Below, piece by piece: positions 1-7,582 of a stretch of DNA of 64,000 bases; the stretch's first letter is position 1; the number at the start of each line of letters is the position of its first letter. The DNA lies in contig NZ_BMZP01000004.1 of assembly GCF_014652855.1 (NCBI RefSeq), positions 123,235 through 187,234 of the forward strand, given 5' to 3'. The position numbers and the translations under genes are program-made. Source of the DNA: Novosphingobium pokkalii. Its GTDB lineage: Bacteria > Pseudomonadota > Alphaproteobacteria > Sphingomonadales > Sphingomonadaceae. The notes below the pieces were generated by a model that saw only the letters and a program-made list of their open reading frames with translations, had not been told where the DNA came from and searched no databases.

Positions 1-1308
1 GTCGGACATGGCCTGGGTCCGCTGGGTTTCCACCGGCACCTTGTAAGACAGGTCGAACTCGGCCACTTCGCGGTCGATGTCCGCCTGCGACGGGGGCGAG
101 GCCAAGGCATCAGCGATCACCGCGCGCACGTCGGCCACAGCGGCTTTCCAGTCATCGCCCAGCGGGGTGATCGAAACCAGCGTGGTATCGGCCGAGCGCG
201 CATAGTTCTGCTGATCGACCGAGGCGGACAGGAAGCTGCCCCCGGCCCGCGCGCGCACCGCCAGGCGGCGGTTGATCAGCGCCATGGCCAGGCGATCGAT
301 CATCAGGCCCTGGTTATAGGCAATCGTGTCGGCGTGGGGCTTCCACGGACGCACCACCGCATAGTTGAATTGCATCGGCACGCTGGGTTCGACCAAGACC
401 TTGGCGCCATCCACCGGATTGGCGGGATCCCCGCCCTTGGGCGCGACCGGCTTGCCGAAGCTGACCGGGGCGGGCTTGGGCCCCTTGGCCGTCCAGGTGC
501 CGAACCATTTCTTCACCTGGCCCAGCAGAACCTGCGGATCGGCATCGCCGGACACCACGATGATCGTGTTGTCGGGCCGATACCACTTGTCGTGGAAGGC
601 CTTGATGCTCTCGGGCGTGGCGGCCTCCAGCGTCTCGACCTTGCCGATCGGGGAGCGGGTGGCTGCCGGCTGGCCGGCAAAAAACAGTTCGCGCGTGGCA
701 TCCATCACACGGGTCTGCGGGCCGGAGCGTTCGCGCATTTCCGCCAGCACGATCGGCACTTCGGTCTTCACCCCCTGCGGCGTGAAGATCGGCTCGGCGA
801 TCATGCCCGACAGCAGCTTGAACGTTTCGTCCAGCTTGGCCGGGGTGATGCCCGGCAGGTCGAGCTTGTAGACGGTTTGCGTGCCGCTGGTTTCGGCATT
901 GGTATCGCTGCCGAAGGTGGCGCCCAGGCGCTGCCAGGTGGGGATCGCTTCGCCCGACTTGAGATACTTGGAATCGCGGAAGGTGAGGTGTTCGATCAGG
1001 TGGGCATAGCCCTGCTGCGCATCGGTTTCATAGAACGATCCGGCATCGACCAGCACGCGCACCGAAACCTGATCGGGCGGCACGCCATTGTGGCGCACTG
1101 CATAGCGCAGCCCGTTGGGCAGACGGCCGAAGATCCATTCCTTGTCCTGCGGTACGTCGCTGCCGACATAGAGCCAGTTCTGCGCCGTGTTGTCCACGGC
1201 CGTGGCCAGCGGTTTGGCCTGGACCAGAACGCCGGCTGGTGCCGCCGTGGCGAGCAGGGCAAGAACGAGGAAAGCGAAGCGCCGAGAGCGCCGGGTGTTC
1301 GATCGCAT
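1..1308 (-). CDS. M16 family zinc peptidase (insulinase/pitrilysin-like), 3' end outside window
   Basis: Only the N-terminal part (about 436 residues) is in the window. It opens with a basic stretch and hydrophobic segment (residues 1-31) typical of a Sec signal peptide, so the product is probably periplasmic or membrane-associated. The zinc-binding inverted motif HLIEH (residues 103-107) identifies the M16 family and implies an active metallopeptidase domain. The start was set at the ATG ending at 1308 because it keeps signal peptide and HxxEH motif in one frame; ORFs in other frames here are antisense shadows. Family members are large periplasmic proteases, often over 900 residues with an active and an inactive half; the second half is not visible. 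The substrate cannot be predicted. Confidence 0.9.
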   Translation of the reverse strand, partial: MRSNTRRSRRFAFLVLALLATAAPAGVLVQAKPLATAVDNTAQNWLYVGSDVPQDKEWIFGRLPNGLRYAVRHNGVPPDQVSVRVLVDAGSFYETDAQQGYAHLIEHLTFRDSKYLKSGEAIPTWQRLGATFGSDTNAETSGTQTVYKLDLPGITPAKLDETFKLLSGMIAEPIFTPQGVKTEVPIVLAEMRERSGPQTRVMDATRELFFAGQPAATRSPIGKVETLEAATPESIKAFHDKWYRPDNTIIVVSGDADPQVLLGQVKKWFGTWTAKGPKPAPVSFGKPVAPKGGDPANPVDGAKVLVEPSVPMQFNYAVVRPWKPHADTIAYNQGLMIDRLAMALINRRLAVRARAGGSFLSASVDQQNYARSADTTLVSITPLGDDWKAAVADVRAVIADALASPPSQADIDREVAEFDLSYKVPVETQRTQAMSD

Positions 1309-1334
1309 GCCCCATCTATAGGGAGGGGGTTTGT

Positions 1335-1362
1335 GAAGGGCCAGTGAATAGACTGGCCCTTC
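1335..1362. terminator. Perfect 11-bp inverted repeat between two minus-strand genes
   Basis: GAAGGGCCAGT at 1335-1345 pairs exactly with ACTGGCCCTTC at 1352-1362 around a 6-nt loop. It lies after the FKBP stop (1391) and before the M16 peptidase start (1308), both on the minus strand. No T-tract follows in the direction of transcription, so it may be a weak terminator, an mRNA-stabilising hairpin or an operator. Confidence 0.4.
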
Positions 1363-1390
1363 ATCGTGATCCGATCTTTGTTTTACGCCG

Positions 1391-2062
1391 TTACGGCTTG
1401 GGCGTGGTGGCTGGGGCAGGAGCCGTCGCCGGAGCCGGCGCCTGAGCCGGGTTGGGGCCAGCCGCATCACCACCGGCAGCCCCCTGCGCAGCGGCAGCGG
1501 CGGCGCGCATCTTTTCCACTTCGGCGGCGGTCTTGTAGTCCACCAGTTCGACCTGGAAGACCAGGTCCGCATTGGCGGGAATGGTCTCTCCCGCGCCCTG
1601 CGCGCCATAGCCGAGCGTGGCGGGCACGCAGAAACGCCAGGTGCTGCCCTTGGCCATCAGTTGCAGACCTTCGGAAAAGCCGGGGATCACGCCTTCCACC
1701 GGAAAGGCGGCGGCGCTGTTCTGGTCGAACACGCGGCCGTCTGCGGCCAGATAGCCGATGTAGTTGACCAGCACATAATCGCCCTTGGCCGGATGGGCGG
1801 GATCGGCCGAAGGCTTGAGCGTCAGCGTGCCGAGGCCCGAAGCGGTCTTGGCGCTGCACTGGCGCTGGCCGGCGGGCACCACCGGCATCAGCGGCACCGG
1901 CAGGATCGCGGTGGACAGCGCGGCAGCGGCAGCCGGGCGGGCGACCGGCTTGGCAACGGGCTTGGCGGGCGCTGCCAGGGCCGGGACAGCCAGCAGGACG
2001 GACGAAACGAGCGTGGCGAGGCGCGCGTGGCGCGAAAGGGCAGTGATCATGGCGCGGTTCAT
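1391..2062 (-). CDS. FKBP-type peptidyl-prolyl cis-trans isomerase, exported
   Basis: A 223-residue protein. An N-terminal hydrophobic segment ending near ALAAPAKP (about residues 17-31) looks like a signal peptide, so it probably acts in the periplasm on folding envelope proteins. The central FKBP domain is recognised by DYVLVNYIGYLAADGRVFD, then VIPGFSEGLQLMAKGS, LGYGAQGAGETIPANADLVF and a final VELVD strand. The tail is low-complexity Ala/Pro/Thr (PAPATAPAPATTPKP). Start: ATG at 2062 (MNRAMI) is chosen over ATG at 2050; the frame stays open further upstream but that part crosses the divergent nfu-like gene and is not credible. No strong Shine-Dalgarno precedes either start. The promoter must lie in the 103 bp shared with the divergent gene. 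Confidence 0.9.
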   Translation of the reverse strand: MNRAMITALSRHARLATLVSSVLLAVPALAAPAKPVAKPVARPAAAAALSTAILPVPLMPVVPAGQRQCSAKTASGLGTLTLKPSADPAHPAKGDYVLVNYIGYLAADGRVFDQNSAAAFPVEGVIPGFSEGLQLMAKGSTWRFCVPATLGYGAQGAGETIPANADLVFQVELVDYKTAAEVEKMRAAAAAAQGAAGGDAAGPNPAQAPAPATAPAPATTPKP

Positions 2063-2165
2063 AGCAGGCAGGCAGGCCCGTTCCAGCGAAATAGCGCGCG
2101 TTTGGCGGGCTGATGGCCGTTCACGCCCCTTGACCCCTGCCCCCCCAGTCCTAAATGCAGCAATC

Positions 2166-2741
2166 ATGTTCATCGAAACCGAAACCACGCCGAATCCGGC
2201 CACGCTCAAGTTCCTGCCCGGCGAGCAGGTGATGAGCAGCGGCACGCGCTCGTTCACCTCGCCCGAGGAAGCGGAGGCTTCGCCCCTGGCGCAGGCGCTG
2301 TTTTCGCTGGGCGACGTGACCGAAGTGCTGTTCGGCCAGGCGTTCGTTTCGGTGACGATTGCACCGGGTGCGCAATGGGCCGATGCCAAGCCACAGGTGC
2401 TGGCCATCCTGCTGGACCATTTCGTGTCGCAGGCGCCGCTGTTTGCCGGTGGCAGTGCCGCGGGTATCGAAGTGCCCGGCGAGGATGAGGACCTGGGCGA
2501 TGATCCGGCCGATGCCGATATCGTCGAACAGATCAAGGACTTGATCGAGACCCGCGTGCGCCCGGCCGTCGCCAACGATGGCGGCGACATCATCTACAAG
2601 GGTTTCCGCGAAGGCGTGGTCTATCTCAAGATGCAGGGTGCCTGCTCGGGCTGCCCTTCGTCCACCGCCACGCTCAAGCACGGCATCGAAAGCCTGCTCA
2701 AGCATTATGTGCCGGAAGTGACCGAAGTGCGCGCAGCCTGA
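2166..2741 (+). CDS. NifU/Nfu-type iron-sulfur cluster carrier protein
   Basis: A 191-residue two-domain scaffold/carrier for Fe-S clusters. Residues 1-90 match the Nfu N-terminal domain (FIETETTPNPATLKFLPG is its hallmark start). The C-terminal NifU domain (about 118-185) contains GACSGCPSS with Cys160 and Cys163, the CxxC pair that binds a bridging cluster between subunits. It probably passes [4Fe-4S] clusters to client enzymes; MiaB and MutY, both encoded nearby, are such Fe-S proteins (inference). The start is the ATG that begins the conserved MFIETE sequence; an open frame upstream of it is not coding. tsaB starts 22 bp downstream, suggesting co-transcription. Confidence 0.93.
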   Translation: MFIETETTPNPATLKFLPGEQVMSSGTRSFTSPEEAEASPLAQALFSLGDVTEVLFGQAFVSVTIAPGAQWADAKPQVLAILLDHFVSQAPLFAGGSAAGIEVPGEDEDLGDDPADADIVEQIKDLIETRVRPAVANDGGDIIYKGFREGVVYLKMQGACSGCPSSTATLKHGIESLLKHYVPEVTEVRAA

Positions 2742-2763
2742 GCGGACGGAACGGACAAGCGCC

Positions 2764-3417
2764 TTGGCCGACGCTGCCCCTCATGACCGCCGCCGCCTGG
2801 TGATCGACAGTGCCACCGAAAGTTGTTCGGTGGCCCTTTTCGAAGACGGCGCGCTGATTGCCGGCGAATGCCTGATGCTGGGCCGGGGCCACGCCGAAAA
2901 GCTGGTGCCGATGATTGCCGCCCTGCCCGATCGCGGGCGCGCTGCCACGATCCTGGTCAACAGCGGCCCGGGCAGTTTCACCGGCATCCGCGTTGGCCTG
3001 GCCGCCGCGCGGGCGCTTGCCCTGGCCTGGAATGCCACGGTGCGCAGTTACCACAGCCCCGACCTGATCGCGGCCATGGCCCGCGCGCAGCATGGCGGCC
3101 CCGTCGCGGTGGACGTGGTGATGACCGGTGGCCATGGCGAATGGTTCGTCCGGCCGTTCGACGCTGACGGCCTGGCGCTGGCGCCGCTGGCCTCGCTCTC
3201 GCCCGATGCTGCCCTGGCCCGCTTGTCTGCGCCACTTGTCGCCGGCAGCCAGGCCGCCGCCTGCGCCGATGCGCGCCCCGGCGTGACGGCCATGCCGCTG
3301 TGGCCCGATGCACGCCAGGCCGGCCTGCTGCCCGCAACGGCGCTGGGCGATGGCGCGGCCCCCGCCTATGGCCGCGCCCCCGACGCCCGGCTTCCCGGCG
3401 GTGTGCTGCCTGCCTGA
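2764..3417 (+). CDS. tsaB: tRNA N6-threonylcarbamoyladenosine biosynthesis protein TsaB
   Basis: A 217-residue member of the ASKHA-fold TsaB family, which supports TsaD in making t6A37 on ANN-decoding tRNAs. Diagnostic parts are the N-terminal LVIDSATESCSVALFEDG (residues 12-29), H43 in the RGHAEKLVP helix, and NSGPGSFTGIRVGLAAARAL (66-85). The start is TTG at 2764, the first in-frame start after the nfu-like stop; it fixes the usual short N-terminus before the first beta strand. The stop overlaps the ATG of the next gene (TGATG at 3415-3419), so translation of tsaB and rimI is probably coupled. The tsaB-rimI pairing is common in bacteria. Confidence 0.93.
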   Translation: MADAAPHDRRRLVIDSATESCSVALFEDGALIAGECLMLGRGHAEKLVPMIAALPDRGRAATILVNSGPGSFTGIRVGLAAARALALAWNATVRSYHSPDLIAAMARAQHGGPVAVDVVMTGGHGEWFVRPFDADGLALAPLASLSPDAALARLSAPLVAGSQAAACADARPGVTAMPLWPDARQAGLLPATALGDGAAPAYGRAPDARLPGGVLPA

Positions 3418-3881
3418 TGGTGCCCGTCGACGATCTCGATCGCATCATGGCCGTGATGATCACGGCCTTCCCTCCCGATTATGGCGAGGCGTGGAACCGC
3501 CGCCAGGTGGGCGATGCCTTGCTGATCGGGCGCACCCGCTATGGCCTGATCGGCGCGGACGGCGGCGAACATCCCGAAGATGCCGAGACGACCGCGGGCT
3601 TTTTCTTGTCGCGCAGTATATTCGATGAAGAAGAACTGCTGCTGTTTGCTGTTGCACCGCAATACCGCCGCCGGGGCCTGGGCGATTCGCTGCTGACCCG
3701 ATTCATCGCGCAGGCCCGCGCCGCCGGCATGGCGCGGCTGTTTTTGGAAATGCGCGAAGGCAACCCGGCCGGGAACCTCTATTCCAAGCATGGGTTCCAA
3801 CCCATTGGTATCAGGCCCGGTTACTATCGCAGCACGAGCGGCGAAAGGATTGCCGCAATCAGCCAGGAACTTCGCCTGTGA
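3417..3881 (+). CDS. rimI: GNAT acetyltransferase, RimI-like (ribosomal protein N-terminal acetylation)
   Basis: A 154-residue GNAT-fold protein. The acetyl-CoA binding motif A is VAPQYRRRGLGDSLLTRFI (R/QxxGxG/A type), followed by LFLEMREGNPAGNLYSKHGFQPIGIRPGYY, the conserved C-terminal half of RimI with LEVR-like and YxxxGF elements. RimI acetylates the N-terminus of ribosomal protein S18 in E. coli. Position directly behind and overlapping tsaB supports this assignment over a general GNAT enzyme. The start overlaps the tsaB stop by one base. The DNA just downstream is AT-rich and forms the mucR upstream region. Confidence 0.87.
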   Translation: MVPVDDLDRIMAVMITAFPPDYGEAWNRRQVGDALLIGRTRYGLIGADGGEHPEDAETTAGFFLSRSIFDEEELLLFAVAPQYRRRGLGDSLLTRFIAQARAAGMARLFLEMREGNPAGNLYSKHGFQPIGIRPGYYRSTSGERIAAISQELRL

Positions 3882-3884
3882 TTT

Positions 3885-3979
3885 GAAATTTCGAGAAATC
3901 AGCTATTTGTGAAATTTCGGTCATTTTATCGAATACCGCAACATCCGCCAGTTGTTTCTTGAATACAAAAGCGTATAGA
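3885..3979 (+). promoter_or_regulatory. AT-rich mucR upstream region: repeated GAAATTTCG and a sigma70-like promoter
   Basis: GAAATTTCG occurs at 3885-3893 and 3911-3919 as direct repeats with a palindromic core (GAAATTTC), 26 bp apart. A possible promoter follows: TTGTTT (3952-3957), 16-bp spacer, TATAGA (3974-3979), about 78 bp before the mucR ATG. This is the most AT-rich non-coding stretch nearby. MucR/Ros proteins bind AT-rich DNA and often repress their own gene, so autoregulation is plausible but inferred. Confidence 0.35.
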
Positions 3980-4056
3980 CGGGGCGACGCGACCGACATT
4001 CTCGGTTGCCATCCAAAACGTGTCGCACAGCAACATAGAACGAAAGCCGGATCGCA

Positions 4057-4518
4057 ATGACTGATATCGAAAACGATATGCGTGAAACCCTTATCACGCT
4101 GACTTCCGACATCGTGGCAGCCCATGTGAGCAACAACAGCGTCTCGGTGGGTGATCTTCCGGTCCTCATTTCCAACGTCTATTCGGCGCTTGCCGGGCTC
4201 AAGCCGTCGGAACCGGTGGCTGAACCCGCGCCCGAACCGGCCGTGTCGATCCGTGCTTCGGTCAAGAACGATCACATCGTCTGCCTGGAAGACGGCAAGA
4301 AGCTCAAGATGCTCAAGCGCCATCTTGCCACGCGCTACAACATGACCCCGGAACAGTATCGCGCCCGCTGGAACCTGCCGGCCGACTATCCGATGGTTGC
4401 CCCGGCCTATGCCGAAAAGCGCCGCGAACTGGCCAAGAAGATCGGCCTGGGTCGCAAGCCCGCCGCTGCCCCGGCCCCCGCCAAGCGCGGCCGTGGCAAG
4501 GCTGCCGCTTCGGCCTGA
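4057..4518 (+). CDS. MucR/Ros family transcriptional regulator with altered zinc-finger residues
   Basis: A 153-residue protein. The C-terminal DNA-binding domain (about 66-132) aligns with Ros/MucR through NDHIVCLEDG, MLKRHLATRYNMTPEQYR and DYPMVAPAYAEKR. These proteins repress many genes for exopolysaccharide, motility and cell cycle in alphaproteobacteria. Unlike Agrobacterium Ros (Cys2His2), the second Cys is Asp79 and the region of the second His reads Arg93-Tyr94; Cys76 and His89 remain. Some Mesorhizobium homologues also lack the full zinc site, so the fold may be zinc-free here. The Ala/Lys/Arg-rich tail resembles histone tails and may add non-specific DNA affinity. Start ATG at 4057 follows a 175-bp non-coding leader. 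Confidence 0.9.
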   Translation: MTDIENDMRETLITLTSDIVAAHVSNNSVSVGDLPVLISNVYSALAGLKPSEPVAEPAPEPAVSIRASVKNDHIVCLEDGKKLKMLKRHLATRYNMTPEQYRARWNLPADYPMVAPAYAEKRRELAKKIGLGRKPAAAPAPAKRGRGKAAASA

Positions 4519-4553
4519 TCGGAGTTCGGGCCGCCTGGCCCTACTCTGGCATC

Positions 4554-4602
4554 AAGGCCCGGCGGGTTGCAGCGCGATGCGTTGCCTGCCCGCCGGGCCT
4601 TT
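4554..4602 (+). terminator. Rho-independent-like terminator after mucR-like gene
   Basis: AAGGCCCGGCGGG (4554-4566) pairs perfectly with CCCGCCGGGCCTT (4589-4601) across a 22-nt loop and ends in TTT. It lies 36 bp past the mucR stop and before fur. The short T run makes it a weak but likely terminator. Confidence 0.6.
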
Positions 4603-4713
4603 GCATGCCTGCCGTAGACTGCCGGGCAAGAGGCGCGGTCATCCACAGCCGCTTGCAGTGCTCCATCGCACCCGGCCGCTTGGCCGGTTAACAAGCGCCG
4701 CCAATTCGCCTAT

Positions 4714-5172
4714 ATGGGCTCCCGAGCTTTCCAGAATGACGAGACCAGCGTGCACCGTGTGATCGACCTTGAAGCCCTTTGCGCCGAACGCGGCCTGCGC
4801 ATCACCGACCAGCGCCGCGTGATCGCGCAAGTGCTGTCGGAAAGCACCGACCACCCGGACGTGGAAAAGCTGCACGAACGCGCCGCCGCGCGCGACCCGC
4901 GCATCTCGATCGCCACGGTCTATCGCACCGTGCGCCTGTTCGAAGAGGCCGGGATTCTCGACCGCCACGATTTCGGCGACGGCCGCGCCCGCTATGAAGC
5001 CACGCCGGAAGCGCACCACGATCACCTGATCGACGTGGAAACCGGCAAGGTCATCGAATTCGTCGATCCCGAGCTGGAGCAGTTGCAGCGCCAGATCGCG
5101 GAAAAGCTGGGTTATCGCCTGGTCGACCACCGCATGGAACTTTACGGCGTCAAGCTCGGCCGCGAAAGCTGA
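4714..5172 (+). CDS. fur: Fur family metal-responsive transcriptional regulator
   Basis: A 152-residue winged-helix repressor. The DNA-recognition region is ISIATVYRTVRLFEEAGIL (about 64-82). The metal-sensing part EAHHDHLIDVETGKVIEFVDPELE (99-122) keeps the HHDH cluster but has DVET where E. coli Fur has the structural CxxC zinc pair. Loss of that CxxC is usual in alphaproteobacterial Fur/Mur proteins, so Fe(II)- or Mn(II)-dependent repression of metal genes is likely; which metal cannot be told. Start: ATG 4714 is annotated, but GTG 4750 (VHRVIDLEALC) would give a length nearer to typical Fur. plsC starts 8 bp downstream. Confidence 0.9.
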   Translation: MGSRAFQNDETSVHRVIDLEALCAERGLRITDQRRVIAQVLSESTDHPDVEKLHERAAARDPRISIATVYRTVRLFEEAGILDRHDFGDGRARYEATPEAHHDHLIDVETGKVIEFVDPELEQLQRQIAEKLGYRLVDHRMELYGVKLGRES

Positions 5173-5180
5173 TCGCCACC

Positions 5181-6035
5181 ATGCCCCGCCAGCGCAGCGT
5201 CGGCCCGGAACGGGACGCCCCCATCAGCCTGCTGGGCAAGTGCCGCGTGTTCTGGCGGGCCATCGGCATTCTCCTGGCCCTGCTGGTCTGTGTGCCGCTG
5301 CACTATGTGTGGCGCACGGTGCACTATGGCTCGCCGCTGCCGCGCATTTTCCTCTATCTCACCGCCCGGCTCTGTGGCGCGCGGGTGCGCGTGCATGGCA
5401 CGCCCCTGCGCCGTGACGTGTTCTACATCAGCAACCACTTGTCGTGGGTGGATATCCTGGCACTCGCCGGGGCCAGCGGCACTGCGTTCGTATCCAAGGC
5501 GGAAATCGGCGAGGCCCCCGTGGTCGGCTGGCTGGCGCGGCTCAACCGTACGGTCTTCGTCAGCCGCGAAGACCGCCTGGGCGTGGCCGAGCAGATCAAC
5601 CGCCTGCGCGAAACCCTGGCCGACAACTGGGCCATCACGATATTTCCCGAAGGCACCACCACCGACGGCCAGTCGCTGCTGCCGTTCAAGACCTCGATGC
5701 TGCGCGTGCTCGAACCGCCGCCGCCGGGCGTGCTGGTGCAGCCGGTGGCGCTCGATTACGGCGCCGTGGCCGAATGGATCGGCTGGATCGGTACCGAGGG
5801 CGGCATTGCCAATGCCATGCGCATTCTGGCACGGCGCGGTTCGTTCCGGCTCGACATCCACTTCCTCGATCCATTCGATCCGCGCGACTACCCCGGCCGC
5901 AAGGCGATCGCGGCCGAAGCCCGCAACCGCATCGTGCCGGCCATCGAACGCAACCTGGGCAAGCCGCTGCGCCCGTTCCACCTCGATGTGCCGCAAGTGG
6001 GCTATAGCCGCGAAAAGCACGACCGCGCGGCCTGA
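5181..6035 (+). CDS. plsC: 1-acyl-sn-glycerol-3-phosphate acyltransferase (PlsC-like)
   Basis: A 284-residue membrane-associated acyltransferase that probably converts lysophosphatidic acid to phosphatidic acid in phospholipid synthesis. A hydrophobic N-terminal segment (about 24-42, AIGILLALLVCVPL) anchors it to the inner membrane. Motif I is NHLSWVD (residues 85-91; His86 and Asp91 form the HX4D catalytic pair) and motif III is FPEGTT (155-160). It could instead acylate ornithine lipid or another lyso-lipid, which sequence alone does not separate. It starts 8 bp after fur, so the two may share a transcript. A 28-bp repeat lies between its stop and miaB. Confidence 0.88.
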   Translation: MPRQRSVGPERDAPISLLGKCRVFWRAIGILLALLVCVPLHYVWRTVHYGSPLPRIFLYLTARLCGARVRVHGTPLRRDVFYISNHLSWVDILALAGASGTAFVSKAEIGEAPVVGWLARLNRTVFVSREDRLGVAEQINRLRETLADNWAITIFPEGTTTDGQSLLPFKTSMLRVLEPPPPGVLVQPVALDYGAVAEWIGWIGTEGGIANAMRILARRGSFRLDIHFLDPFDPRDYPGRKAIAAEARNRIVPAIERNLGKPLRPFHLDVPQVGYSREKHDRAA

Positions 6036-6084
6036 TTGGCTCGGGCAAGCTCAGGGCAGCCGGGAACAGCCAGAACCTGAAAAT

Positions 6085-6112
6085 CCGTTCGGGCTGAGCT
6101 TGTCGAAGCCCC
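6085..6112 (+). repeat. REP-like repeat B, copy 1 (intergenic plsC-miaB)
   Basis: First of four copies of a 28-bp sequence beginning CCGTTCGGGCTGAGCTTGTC and ending GAAGCCCC. Other copies are at 45553-45580, 62952-62979 (opposite strand) and 63103-63130. This type of sequence is widespread in sphingomonad genomes. Its internal dyad (GGGCTgAGC against GCTtGTCGAAGCCC) could form a small hairpin. Confidence 0.85.
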
Positions 6113-6171
6113 GGGAACCTCGCGCAAGGGCGGTTCCAATTGCCGCCCGATTGCCTTATGGGGCGCGGCTT

Positions 6172-7494
6172 ATGCCCGCAGAGAATCCCCCCCGGACGTT
6201 TCACGTCAAGAGCTTCGGCTGCCAGATGAACGTCTATGACGGCGAGCGCATGGCCGAACTGCTCACCGCCCAAGGCATGACCGCCACGGCCGAGCGCGAT
6301 GGCGCCGATCTGGTCGTGCTCAACACCTGCCATATCCGCGAAAAGGCGACGGAAAAGGTCTATTCCGATATTGGCCGCCTGCGCCGTGACGATGGCAGCG
6401 TGCCGCTGATCGCGGTGGCCGGCTGCGTGGCCCAGGCCGAAGGCGAGGAAATCATGGCGCGCGCGCCTTCGGTGAAAGTGGTGGTCGGGCCGCAGGCCTA
6501 TCACCGCCTCCCCGAAATGGTCGCCGATGCCGCCGCCGGCAAGCGCGGCACCGAAACCGTCATGCCGGCCGAGGCGAAGTTCGCCGCCCTGCCCAAGCGC
6601 CGCCGCTCCGGCCCGAGCGCGTTCCTCACTGTGCAGGAAGGCTGCGACAAGTTCTGCACCTATTGCGTGGTGCCCTATACGCGCGGCGCGGAAATCTCAC
6701 GCCCGTTCAGCGATCTGGTCGAGGAAGCCAAGCTGCTGGTGGCCGGAGGCGCGCGCGAGATCACCCTGCTGGGCCAGAACGTGAATGCCTGGAGCGGGCA
6801 GGACGACAAGGGCCGCGCCATCGGCCTGGATGGCCTGATCCGCACGCTGGCGGCCGAGCCGGACCTGGCGCGCATCCGCTATACCACCAGCCACCCCAAC
6901 GACATGAGCGAGGGCCTGATCGCCGCCCATGGCGAGATCGCCAAGCTCATGCCGTTCCTGCACTTGCCGGTGCAGGCGGGCAACGACCGCGTGCTCAAGG
7001 CAATGAACCGCAGCCACACGGTGGAAAGCTATCTCAAGATCATCGACCGCGTGCGCGCCGCGCGGCCCGATATCGCGCTGTCGGGCGATTTCATCGTCGG
7101 CTTCCCCGGCGAGACCGAGGCCGAATTCCAGGACACGCTCGATCTGGTGGGCCAGGTGCGCCATGCCCAGGCGTTCAGCTTCAAGTATTCCCCTCGCCCC
7201 GGCACGCCGGCCGCAACGATGCCCGGCCAGATTGCGCCCGAGGTGATGGACGAGCGGCTCAAGCGCCTTCAGGAAGCGCTGGTGCGCGATGCCACGGCGT
7301 TCAACCGGGCCAGCGTGGGGCAGCGTTGCGACGTGCTGGTCGAGCGGCGCGGACGCCATCCGGGGCAATGGCTGGGCAAATCGCCGTGGCTGCAATCGGT
7401 GCATTTCACCGGCGATGTCGCCATCGGCGATCTGGTGCAGGTGGACCTGGTCGAAGCCGGTCCCAATTCGCTGGCCGGGCGCCTGGTCGACTGA
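6172..7494 (+). CDS. miaB: tRNA-2-methylthio-N6-dimethylallyladenosine synthase MiaB
   Basis: A 440-residue radical-SAM methylthiotransferase that adds a methylthio group at C2 of i6A37 in tRNAs reading codons starting with U. Domains in order: UPF0004 domain with Cys17, Cys53 and Cys85 binding the auxiliary [4Fe-4S] cluster; radical-SAM core with CDKFCTYC (Cys158, Cys162, Cys165); C-terminal TRAM RNA-binding domain (about 373-440). NCxxREKATEKVYSDIGRL and GEISRPF-like regions fit MiaB rather than MtaB or RimO. Start ATG at 6172 gives the conserved FHVKSFGCQMN near the N-terminus; the frame is open far upstream, but that part is a shadow of plsC. A strong hairpin follows the stop. Confidence 0.95.
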   Translation: MPAENPPRTFHVKSFGCQMNVYDGERMAELLTAQGMTATAERDGADLVVLNTCHIREKATEKVYSDIGRLRRDDGSVPLIAVAGCVAQAEGEEIMARAPSVKVVVGPQAYHRLPEMVADAAAGKRGTETVMPAEAKFAALPKRRRSGPSAFLTVQEGCDKFCTYCVVPYTRGAEISRPFSDLVEEAKLLVAGGAREITLLGQNVNAWSGQDDKGRAIGLDGLIRTLAAEPDLARIRYTTSHPNDMSEGLIAAHGEIAKLMPFLHLPVQAGNDRVLKAMNRSHTVESYLKIIDRVRAARPDIALSGDFIVGFPGETEAEFQDTLDLVGQVRHAQAFSFKYSPRPGTPAATMPGQIAPEVMDERLKRLQEALVRDATAFNRASVGQRCDVLVERRGRHPGQWLGKSPWLQSVHFTGDVAIGDLVQVDLVEAGPNSLAGRLVD

Positions 7495-7518
7495 TCGCCG
7501 CAGACCGGAAACCGACAT

Positions 7519-7556
7519 GAAAAGGCCCCCGACGCAGGCTGCGCCGGGGGCTTTTT
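7519..7556. terminator. Bidirectional rho-independent terminator between miaB and a convergent small gene
   Basis: GGCCCCCGACGCAG (about 7524-7537) pairs with CTGCGCCGGGGGC (7539-7551), one bulge, followed by TTTTT. The opposite strand has TTTTCA after the stem, so it can end both miaB (plus) and the small minus-strand gene whose stop is at 7583. Confidence 0.8.
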
Positions 7557-7582
7557 CATCGTGCGCTCAGCAGGGCTGCCGC

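Noticed and set aside
5290..7494. Possible fusion of a plsC-overlapping frame with miaB (734 residues)
   Set aside because: The first 294 codons are a shadow of plsC and cross a repeat. MiaB has a complete natural N-terminus at 6172.
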